NCBI GenBank assembly: GCA_021770785.1
Contig: JAETQH010000045.1
Coordinates: forward strand, 1-36,751
Origin: Lachnospiraceae bacterium
Lineage (GTDB): Bacteria > Bacillota > Clostridia > Lachnospirales > Lachnospiraceae
Direction of reading: 5' to 3'
Length of the DNA stretch: 36,751 bases
Positions 1 to 6,198 of this stretch are shown here, in pieces. Numbering within the stretch: the first letter of the stretch is position 1; every line of letters starts with the position of its first letter. Under the pieces are notes generated by a model, which saw only the letters and a program-made list of their open reading frames with translations, did not search any database and was not told the DNA's origin. A program made the position numbers and the translations under genes.

Positions 1-117
1 GGCGGGGATTTATGAGGTCCATCCTTAATATAAAAACACTCCTCACCTACCGATGATTTTTTCCAATTAAATGGGTTAGTCTCAATATCCCCAAACGTCT
101 CGACAAATCGTGATTTT
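1..117. repeat. 117-bp direct repeat, left copy (within hsdS)
   Basis: These bases are identical, in the same orientation, to 4458-4574 (offset 4457). The left copy runs to the window edge, so the true repeat may be longer. Read on the minus strand it encodes the start of an HsdS second target-recognition domain (KSRFVETFGD...), the stretch that usually follows the first conserved coiled coil. Identity stops abruptly at base 118, where each copy meets a different TRD1 sequence. The two copies bracket the recombinase gene and two toxin-type modules. Confidence 0.95.
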
Positions 118-648
118 GATGAGGTTGTCTATTTCGTGTATCTCATTTTTTCTTAATTCAGCTATTTCTGCAATTTTCTCAAGTCTTGCAACAATCTGCC
201 TCTGCTCTGATAATTCTGGAACATCAATCTCTATATCACTAACAATCTGCTTTGATATTTCTTTAAATGTTGCACCTCTTCCAAGCGAATTTAGATACGC
301 TGTTTTACTTCTAAGAAACCAGTACAAATATTTATTATATATTTTATCTGTACATATAAAGTTCTTAAATCCTTGATTACAATACATCTCACAGCTAGCT
401 ATAGCAACCTTTCCAATAGGTGCCCTAGATGACAAAATAACTGTCCCTTCCGGAAATGGAGTTAATCCGGTTTTTAAAACACCAAACTCTGTTAGTTTTC
501 TTACACTATCAGCAATAATGTAGGAATTATCATTAAGTTCGGCAGGCGTTATCCATTTTTTATCTCCATCCCAATATTCTTTGATATTTGTCTTAGGCGT
601 ACCACCTGATACAATTTTGCAAATATCTCCAAGCTTTAATCGCTCCAT
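1..648 (-). pseudogene. hsdS: type I restriction specificity subunit HsdS (copy A), frameshifted and partial
   Basis: HsdS chooses the DNA target of a type I restriction-modification enzyme through two target-recognition domains (TRDs) separated by conserved helices. The ATG at 648 follows GAGGA with good spacing. Residues 1 to about 145 form TRD1 (start MERLKLGDICKIVSGGTP, a typical HsdS opening), followed by the conserved EQRQIVARLEK helix. At bases 114-117 the reading frame is lost: one extra A in an AAAA run turns the expected LIK-SRFVETFGD into LIK-ITICRDVWGY and a stop at 82. The remaining sequence to base 1, in the shifted frame, is a normal TRD2 start and leaves the window. It may be an inactive allele, one partner for recombination with the other hsdS copies, or an off-state. 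The family is clear; function as it stands is doubtful. Confidence 0.8.
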
Positions 649-713
649 TCATTCATCCTCACTTATCAAATCTATACCCCTATTTTCCCTGTTCATTTCT
701 TCTGTGCACGAAC

Positions 714-736
714 CAAACAACTTTTGTAGTTGTTTG
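714..736 (-). other. hairpin at the predicted 5' end of the hsdS copy A transcript
   Basis: Perfect 9-bp inverted repeat CAAACAACT / AGTTGTTTG with a 5-nt loop. It starts where the transcript from the promoter at 744-772 should begin, so it would cap the mRNA. It lacks a U-tract and is not a terminator. A stabilising 5' stem or an operator are both possible. Confidence 0.5.
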
Positions 737-743
737 TAATCAT

Positions 744-772
744 ATTGTATTCTTTTTATTAAAAATCCTCAA
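744..772 (-). promoter_or_regulatory. sigma-A type promoter for hsdS copy A
   Basis: On the minus strand TTGAGG (767-772), a 17-bp spacer and TACAAT (744-749). This gives hsdS copy A its own promoter, independent of the hsdM/hsdR promoter about 10 kb upstream, with a leader of roughly 90 nt. Confidence 0.5.
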
Positions 773-860
773 CATATTTATTATGAATTAACTTCTAGTA
801 AAACTATCGTTCTCAAAATTGCAGTAATTTACGACCGTTTCACCACACAAAATATTTTTC

Positions 861-887
861 TTGACAAATCCCCGTGCAGCATATAAT
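861..887 (+). promoter_or_regulatory. plus-strand promoter facing into the end of the 162-aa gene
   Basis: TTGACA at 861-866 is followed by TATAAT at 882-887 (15-bp spacer), or alternatively by TAATAT at 884-889 (17-bp spacer). AT-rich sequence precedes it. It is the strongest -35 match in the island, yet it faces against all neighbouring genes and no credible protein gene follows, which suggests a small or antisense RNA. Confidence 0.45.
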
Positions 888-893
888 ATATCA

Positions 894-958
894 TTAGAGA
901 AGCGGTTTTTTACCGTACAGTCTATTAAGGCTCAAGCGGCGTACTCGCTTCTTTTTTT
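894..958 (+). ncRNA. candidate small RNA of about 60 nt
   Basis: Downstream of the promoter at 861-887 lie a small hairpin (CGGT-T5-ACCG, 903-915) and then AAGCG-7 nt-CGCTT (934-950) followed by seven Ts (952-958), which looks like an intrinsic terminator for plus-strand transcription. GAAGCG (899-904) could alternatively pair with CGCTTC (946-951). The RNA would be antisense to the last codons of the gene ending at 925. No known family is recognised. The terminator stem is short, so the call rests mainly on promoter and T-tract together. Confidence 0.35.
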
Positions 959-1413
959 ATATCTAAAACATCATATAAAAATAATCCTTGGGGTGTTTTC
1001 CTTACCACTAGCGTTGCTTTATACCGATTTAAGCGTTCTATTTTTTCATTACTTCCTTTTACTGGCATTTCAAAATATGTATCATATCGATACCAACCTT
1101 CCGACGCATTATTTCTATGTTTATCATCTTTATTTTCAATCCAACGCCTATTTGTTGCATTCATAATCATTAAATCAATAATTTGGGCTGCATTTGCCTT
1201 TACTTTTGCTAATGCCCCACGAAGTTTTTTGGTATATTTTGATTCAGAATACTCATCAGGAAAATCACCTGCAATGCCTATACTATCCTGGTACTCTTCA
1301 ACAATAAATGTGCTGCCAATATATTGTTTTAAATATTGCTCAACATCATTCCATGGAATATTTTGTTTATTAACAAAGATAATTTCTTCAATTTTAGCTA
1401 CTTTATTGTCCAC
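925..1413 (-). CDS. polyvalent-protein-associated (LPD-like) domain protein
   Basis: 162 residues with a GTG start at 1413 preceded by AAGGAGAG. The pattern NIPWNDVEQYLKQYIG ... FPDEYSESKYTKKLRGALAKVKANAAQ ... GWYRYDTYFEMPV ... DIKKEASTPLEP resembles the domain found at the ends of large phage or plasmid polyvalent proteins and phage head proteins, which I recall as LPD3 or a close relative. No catalytic role is established for it that I know of. It begins only 15 bp after the Fic-like gene at 1428-2090, so the two are probably one unit, with this protein as partner, substrate or antidote. That role is inference. The terminus overlaps the candidate antisense RNA at 894-958. Confidence 0.6.
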   Translation of the reverse strand: MDNKVAKIEEIIFVNKQNIPWNDVEQYLKQYIGSTFIVEEYQDSIGIAGDFPDEYSESKYTKKLRGALAKVKANAAQIIDLMIMNATNRRWIENKDDKHRNNASEGWYRYDTYFEMPVKGSNEKIERLNRYKATLVVRKTPQGLFLYDVLDIKKEASTPLEP

Positions 1414-1427
1414 GTTTCTCTCCTTTG

Positions 1428-2090
1428 TTAAATAACCATTACACCACTTCTTGTTATATCAGCTAAGCATCTGATTTTTTTCACATACTCTGGATTTAGC
1501 AATAAACATTTTTCTCTAAAAAACGCTTTAATTGTATCCGAATTATTTGTCTCATAAAAATCAACCAACAATTCTTTAAAATGACCAATCTCATCATAAG
1601 GAACAGAAAAAATACCTATGTCATTTTCCATCATAATCTTATTACACATTAGCTGTGCCACTCTTTTGTTTCCATCTAAGAACATTTGCGCTCTTGTTAT
1701 GAAGCAGAAAATTTCTAATGCAGCTTCCAGTCTGTTCGGCATCTTTTCTATTTCTGATAACTTATCAATGATAATCCCTTCTTGCGGATATTCCGGAATC
1801 CGGGAAGTTCCGCCTATTGAAACAGGTACTGTTCTTATGTTTCCTGCGTCGTAGGATAACTCTTCCATACATATTTTATTTAACTCTCTCAGAAAAGAAA
1901 GATTGTTAGGATACTCCATATTATCAAACAGAAAATACCATGCCCTTTTCATATTAACAATAAAAAGAACTTCATCTCTCCTTGTCTGTACAGGAAGATT
2001 TGACAATATTTTTTCAGTATTCGGAAATGTTGTTCCCAACCCTTCAATGCCCGCACTTTTCCATATGGAATCTACAACTTGAAACAGCAT
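1428..2090 (-). CDS. divergent Fic/Doc-family protein lacking the catalytic histidine
   Basis: 220 residues. Fic enzymes transfer AMP or other phosphate-containing groups to target side chains using the motif HxFx(D/E)GNxR. Here the motif reads AQMFLDGNKRVA (residues 134-145): phenylalanine, aspartate, GN and arginine are present, but the histidine position is glutamine (Q135). K142 in place of glycine recalls Doc-type proteins. The N-terminal 120 residues are helical and match nothing I recognise. The gene starts 16 bp after the recombinase stop; the ribosome binding site is weak (TGGATT), so translation may be coupled or the start may lie elsewhere. It is followed by its presumed partner at 925-1413. 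It could be a toxin of altered chemistry, a non-transferase Fic fold, or inactive. Confidence 0.7.
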   Translation of the reverse strand: MLFQVVDSIWKSAGIEGLGTTFPNTEKILSNLPVQTRRDEVLFIVNMKRAWYFLFDNMEYPNNLSFLRELNKICMEELSYDAGNIRTVPVSIGGTSRIPEYPQEGIIIDKLSEIEKMPNRLEAALEIFCFITRAQMFLDGNKRVAQLMCNKIMMENDIGIFSVPYDEIGHFKELLVDFYETNNSDTIKAFFREKCLLLNPEYVKKIRCLADITRSGVMVI

Positions 2091-2106
2091 AATCCAATTA
2101 TAACTC

Positions 2107-3078
2107 TTATGCGATATATTTTCTATGTGACATCTTTACATTGGTCTGATTTACCATTGCATAGTGCATAGTTGTGTCTATCTGCTGATGTCCAAGCAGC
2201 TTTTGAACCTGTTCAATCGGCATTCCCTTATCTATAGCTTTTGTTGCCATGGAACGCCGGAACTTGTGCGGATGTACTTTATTAATATTCAGTTCTCTTC
2301 CTAGCTGACGGAGCCGGTATTCCACCCCGTTAATATTCAATCGATTATGAGGACTGTCTAACGATACAAACAGTGCCGGATTCGAATCCGTTCTCTCTGC
2401 CAAGTATTTTTGAATGTGAAGTTTAGCTTTTGCATCGAAATACACTCTTCGCTCCTTATTTCCCTTACCGTAAACAATACATTCCCTCTCTTCAAAATTA
2501 ATATCATCAATGTCTAAATTAACCAATTCTCCCACACGCATTCCCGTAGAATATAACAAATCAATAATTGCCAAATCCCTGATACTATGACAACCATCAC
2601 GGAGCGTTTCTATATTTTCGTCCGAAAAAGTTTCTTTCACAATCGTACCTGTTTTGACTTTATGTATTCTGCGAATCGGACTTTTTATAATATGGTCTTC
2701 ATCTTCTAACCAGGAAAAGAAACTGGATAAATTTCTTCTGATATTATCCACCGTAACTTTCCCACAATTATTATTGGACTGATATTTCGTAAGATATTCT
2801 CTGAGCACATCAGTTGTAATTTGACGTATCGGCAGTCCGATGATTGAGAACATGTTCTGGATTGTTGAGCGATAATATTCAATCGTTCTTTCCGTACATC
2901 CCTCTACCCTTTTTGCTGCAACAAATAATTCCAAATAATCCTGATTATCCAACACTTTTTCTACCTGTGTTTCTTCCTCCGCAAACTGCTCAAACAGCAC
3001 TGTCTGAAGCCTTTCTAATTGCTGTGCATTAAGCACCTCCGACATAACGCTTAAAATCTGATAAATCTTACTTTCCAT
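2107..3078 (-). CDS. tyrosine site-specific recombinase (XerD-like, hsdS-associated)
   Basis: 323 residues. The N-terminal part (about 45-135) is a SAM-like DNA-binding core; the C-terminal catalytic domain has the full set of tyrosine-recombinase residues: R181 in STGMRVGEL, K205 in YGKGNKER, H271-x-x-R274 in HPHKFRRS, H297 in LLGHQ and nucleophile Y306 in MHYA. AAGGAG lies 10 bp upstream of the ATG. Recombinases of this type sit inside type I restriction loci of Bacillota and shuffle hsdS domains by inversion at repeats; that is family knowledge. Here the nearest hsdS repeats are in direct, not inverted, orientation (1-117 and 4458-4574), so action on them would excise or duplicate the 4.46-kb segment containing this gene. 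The real substrate could also be inverted repeats outside the window. Confidence 0.9.
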   Translation of the reverse strand: MESKIYQILSVMSEVLNAQQLERLQTVLFEQFAEEETQVEKVLDNQDYLELFVAAKRVEGCTERTIEYYRSTIQNMFSIIGLPIRQITTDVLREYLTKYQSNNNCGKVTVDNIRRNLSSFFSWLEDEDHIIKSPIRRIHKVKTGTIVKETFSDENIETLRDGCHSIRDLAIIDLLYSTGMRVGELVNLDIDDINFEERECIVYGKGNKERRVYFDAKAKLHIQKYLAERTDSNPALFVSLDSPHNRLNINGVEYRLRQLGRELNINKVHPHKFRRSMATKAIDKGMPIEQVQKLLGHQQIDTTMHYAMVNQTNVKMSHRKYIA

Positions 3079-3120
3079 TTTCTAAATACTCCTTTTTTAC
3101 AAAGAGTATAACAAAAAATT

Positions 3121-3591
3121 TTAAAATCCGCCCTCATTATATGCTCTTGCGATTACATAAGATGGCTCATAATATGCCCCACAATTATAGTCATCAATTT
3201 TTTCACATATACTATCATTGTAAACACGAATCAAACCATCCACATAATTCTCCTGTGGTTGAAGCGTATCTACCACAAGCCGCATGTAAACCTTTCCCAT
3301 CTGTGTCTCCGTCGGAATATGTTCCACCAGTTCTGGATTTACCATAGTTATGTCAAAATTTCCGGTCTCTAACTGATATTCGTCTATCCATTCGTCTTCT
3401 ATTTTAAGCGGATTTTCGCAATGTAATACATTGGCAAGACTAATCAATCGAAGCCACTCCTGTTTTGAAATTTTATTTACCACATAACAATTTCTCTGAT
3501 GGAGTTTTCTCGCCACTCTTTCAATCATATAGCACAGAAAATATAAATCATTTTGTGTCACTGTCTCATCTTGAAAAAATATATTTGTCAT
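3121..3591 (-). CDS. DUF3791-like protein, probable antitoxin partner
   Basis: 156 residues starting in a 4-nt ATGA overlap with the stop of the DUF3990-like gene (3588-3591), so the two are translationally coupled. The first ~70 residues (DLYFLCYMIERVARKLHQRNCYVVNKISKQEWLRL..., split here) look like the DUF3791 helical domain that repeatedly accompanies DUF3990 genes. The C-terminal half (MVNPELVEHIPTETQMGKVYMRLV) is acidic and carries no motif I know. Assigning the antitoxin role follows gene order and family co-occurrence, not a visible inhibitory motif. Confidence 0.55.
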   Translation of the reverse strand: MTNIFFQDETVTQNDLYFLCYMIERVARKLHQRNCYVVNKISKQEWLRLISLANVLHCENPLKIEDEWIDEYQLETGNFDITMVNPELVEHIPTETQMGKVYMRLVVDTLQPQENYVDGLIRVYNDSICEKIDDYNCGAYYEPSYVIARAYNEGGF

Positions 3592-4040
3592 AAGGCATAG
3601 CTCCTTTCAAATTTTAAAGACACAAGTGATTTTTCTGTGCAAAATACAATCTGATGTGTAGGATACTTAAATTTTACTAATGCCCAGAATGCTTCTCTTG
3701 ATATATTTCCTCTCACAAAATCCTCTATATAATCCCAGATAGTATCGTCTGCCATTGGACCTTCCACAATATCATAATTGTGTTCTATTCCCCGCCTGCA
3801 ATCTACCACAAAATCAAGCCATTCCTCTGTCATTTCTGCAAATTCACATATGTTTAAATTTTCCTGTTTTTCATATTCATATACATTTACTACATGACCT
3901 TTTCTTTTCGTCAATGCCCATCGGACAGCCTGCTTTTCTAAATTTGTGCAATAAAATCCATACCCAAAATCCTTATAATAGCCATTAGTTAATACTTTGG
4001 GTTCCTGAACAATTACATTGCTGCCATGATATAGTGTCAT
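3588..4040 (-). CDS. DUF3990 protein, ADP-ribosyltransferase-like toxin
   Basis: About 150 residues. The ATG at 4040 is chosen because AGGGGG lies 9 bp upstream; an in-frame ATG at 4067 has no such site. The start MTLYHGSNVIVQEPK ... NGYYKDFGYGFYCTNLEKQAVRWA matches DUF3990, a family with an ADP-ribosyltransferase-like fold (YHGS strand, GFY-T motif). Near the C-terminus THQIVFCTEKSL resembles the last core strand with a Q-x-x-F-C-T signature. Substrate is unknown. It forms an overlapping pair with the DUF3791-like gene, a common toxin-antitoxin arrangement, and both lie inside the direct-repeat cassette. Confidence 0.7.
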   Translation of the reverse strand: MTLYHGSNVIVQEPKVLTNGYYKDFGYGFYCTNLEKQAVRWALTKRKGHVVNVYEYEKQENLNICEFAEMTEEWLDFVVDCRRGIEHNYDIVEGPMADDTIWDYIEDFVRGNISREAFWALVKFKYPTHQIVFCTEKSLVSLKFERSYAL

Positions 4041-4059
4041 TCTCACATTCCCCCTATTA

Positions 4060-4965
4060 TTAACCAAAATATTTTTGCATTAGAGAATCCATTAATGTCT
4101 GGGTTTCATCTAACGATTTTTGGATTTCAGATTTCAATTTATCGACGGATTGGACGAAGGCAACATATTCTAATTGCTTTTCAATCGGTGGTACATATAT
4201 CTTTACTTGTGCAATAGCACTTAATACAAAATCTCTATTAGCAATTAGCAAATTTTTTATCTGTATCAACAACCTTAGCTATACCTGTTGTACCACCTTT
4301 TGAATATAAAATATCTCCCTTTTCAGGTTTACATTTCTTTATACATTCCAAATAATCTGACTCCGATATGTATTTAGCAGTACTCCAATCTATTTTATCG
4401 CCATTTACAACATTTCTCGTCGAAATAAATGGTATCCCTGTACCAGTTTCAACATAAGGCGGGGATTTATGAGGTCCATCCTTAATATAAAAACACTCCT
4501 CACCTACCGATGATTTTTTCCAATTAAATGGGTTAGTCTCAATATCCCCAAACGTCTCGACAAATCGTGATTTTCAAAGTCTTTCTTAACAATATGTTTC
4601 ATGGTTGCACCATGTGTTTTATTTTGCATTTCTTTTAACTTATATTTTACGGCAAACACAAAATATTTTTTATCTATACTAGCCTTGTCAAAAATAACCT
4701 TAAAAATATGTTGATTTAAAAGTGCTTTACCTTTTGACCAAATATATACCCCTAAACTAGCTGACCAAGAAATCAATACATCTCCATCATTTATCTCTAT
4801 ATTTTTAGGATATTCTCCATCATAATAATTTAACTGATAACTTGTGCCTGTTAAATCCTGTATTCTAATAATTGGTAAACCTACATCACTCCAATCTCCC
4901 GGTTTAAACGCATAACCATTAATATATGTTGCCACGTCTCCAAGCCTTATAACTTCACTAGTCAT
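4060..4965 (-). pseudogene. hsdS: decayed HsdS (copy B), chimeric and internally deleted
   Basis: The ATG at 4965 opens TRD1 (RLGDVATYINGYAFKPGDWSD..., residues 1 to about 130, ending KHIVKKDFEN). At 4574 it jumps directly into the 117-bp repeat without the conserved helix that should separate the TRDs, and in the wrong frame (stop at 4504). In the correct frame the repeat continues as TRD2 (KDGPHKSPP, then ETGTGIPFISTRNVV ... GDILYSKGGTTGIAKVV) until a second break near 4270, where TTTGCTAATTGCTAAT marks a short-repeat deletion. The C-terminus (ANRDFVLSAIAQVKI ... DSLMQKYFG) follows in a third frame and ends at 4060. At least two lesions make it non-functional unless repaired by recombination. 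Its start overlaps the upstream fic gene by 8 bp. Confidence 0.8.
4458..4574. repeat. 117-bp direct repeat, right copy (within hsdS copy B)
   Basis: Exact copy of 1-117 in the same orientation. To its right lies the truncated TRD1 of copy B; the shared boundary is AAAATCACG on the minus strand. In copy B this boundary coincides with the codons for E-N-H of the motif DFENH, so eight bases of microhomology were available for the join. Confidence 0.95.
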
Positions 4966-5992
4966 TCAATTCACCATCCTTATAATCATCTATCACTTTC
5001 CAACACCCATTCTTACTTGCCCCTACTCTTTCTAACTTTCCTTCCGACTTCAAATTAGACAATATTCTCTCAACCTGTCTCTTCGACTTTCCCAATGTAC
5101 TTGCCAAGCTTTGCGCTGTCACATGTGGATTTTTCTGTAATAAAAGCAATATTTTACTCTCTGTATCCAAATCCTTTTTATTTACACCGTCATTTATACC
5201 GTCATTTTTTCTCTGCTTATCCTCTTGATTCTTTACAATTTCATACAAAGAATCTCTTATCATTTGCAACATAAACTCAACAAATACAGTAGATTCGCCA
5301 TCTGTATTCGACTGATTTAAAACTCTATAATATTCCATTTGATTCTCATATATCAACGTTTCCACTGGAAGCCATGCAAAAAACGGTTTCCATTTCTGCA
5401 AAATCAAAGAATGCCATAACCGCCCGGTCCTTCCGTTTCCATCCGCAAAAGGATGAATAAATTCAAATTCATAATGAAACATACATGATTTTACAAGCGG
5501 ATGTAGCTTAGATGTTTTCAGCCAGTCAAACAACTCTTTCATCAGTTCTGGTACATACTGCGGCGGCGTTCCCGCATGAATGAGCTGTTCTCCTGCATAT
5601 ACGCCGACACCTTTACTCCGAAATGTACCTGCCTCCGAAACCAAACCATTCATCATAAATTTATGTGCTTTCAGCAAGTCTTTTATAGAGTAAGGATTCA
5701 TCTTTTGAAGTTCCTCATAGGCTTCATAGGCATTCTTAACCTCCCTAATGTCCTGTGGAGGTGCAAGTACCCTTTTTCCATCAAGTACATCGCTAACCTG
5801 CTCTAACGACATTGTATTTTGTTCTATTGCCAGCGAAGAATAAATCGTTTTTATCCTATTTTCTCTCCGAAGCCTGGGATTTATTAACAACTCATCATGT
5901 GCTGTAATTCTTCCCACAAACTCACCAATCTCAATCACAAGATTAGTAATAGCTTCTGTCATTGTAAATGGAGGCTTATAACCGTCACACAT
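4958..5992 (-). CDS. Fic family protein with winged-helix tail
   Basis: 344 residues. The catalytic motif is complete: HPFADGNGRTGR at 180-191 with H180. An inhibitory-helix motif precedes the core (SSLAIEQN, 52-59, E57), close to the (S/T)xxxE(G/N) pattern of class II Fic proteins, with Q instead of G. Such enzymes AMPylate protein targets and are held off by that glutamate (family knowledge). Residues ~280-335 form a winged helix (ILLLLQKNPHVTAQSLAST ... GKSKRQVERIL). The start ATG follows GAGGG. The 3' end overlaps the hsdS copy B start by 8 bp (AATGACTAG), implying translational coupling and a link to the restriction locus. Fic genes embedded in type I loci are common, but their role there is not settled. 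Confidence 0.85.
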   Translation of the reverse strand: MCDGYKPPFTMTEAITNLVIEIGEFVGRITAHDELLINPRLRRENRIKTIYSSLAIEQNTMSLEQVSDVLDGKRVLAPPQDIREVKNAYEAYEELQKMNPYSIKDLLKAHKFMMNGLVSEAGTFRSKGVGVYAGEQLIHAGTPPQYVPELMKELFDWLKTSKLHPLVKSCMFHYEFEFIHPFADGNGRTGRLWHSLILQKWKPFFAWLPVETLIYENQMEYYRVLNQSNTDGESTVFVEFMLQMIRDSLYEIVKNQEDKQRKNDGINDGVNKKDLDTESKILLLLQKNPHVTAQSLASTLGKSKRQVERILSNLKSEGKLERVGASKNGCWKVIDDYKDGELND

Positions 5993-6162
5993 ATTTCCCT
6001 CTTTCTCCTACCCCATACAAATCTAAATTTGCTTCCCCTAACATTTTGCTCTACTTCCAGCAATTTCTTCAACTCCGCCATCTCACTCTGAATCTCCGTC
6101 TCAATCTGCTCTATCCTGTCGATAATGATCTCCGAAGGTTCATATTCCACTTTCTCGTACAC
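5959..6162 (-). CDS. small ORF of 67 codons between hsdR and fic
   Basis: A GTG start at 6162 gives YEKVEYEPSEIIIDRIEQ... followed by a helix rich in E, I and L, then a basic tail that overlaps fic by 34 bp. Just upstream, another frame carries a short ORF (MVKKSDAEFARYKVEEE, starting about 6217 inside the hsdR end and stopping at TAG) that would read straight into this one after a single-base change. The two may be pieces of one small gene broken by a frameshift. No family is recognised and the ribosome binding site is poor. Confidence 0.3.
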   Translation of the reverse strand: MYEKVEYEPSEIIIDRIEQIETEIQSEMAELKKLLEVEQNVRGSKFRFVWGRRKREICVTVISLHLQ

Positions 6163-6198
6163 TACTCTTCTTCAACCTTATACCGTGCAAACTCTGCA

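Noticed and set aside
861..1166. Plus-strand open frame of 101 codons downstream of the promoter at 861-887
   Set aside because: It would start at a TTG inside the -35 box and carries no ribosome binding site; a non-coding RNA ending at about 958 fits better.
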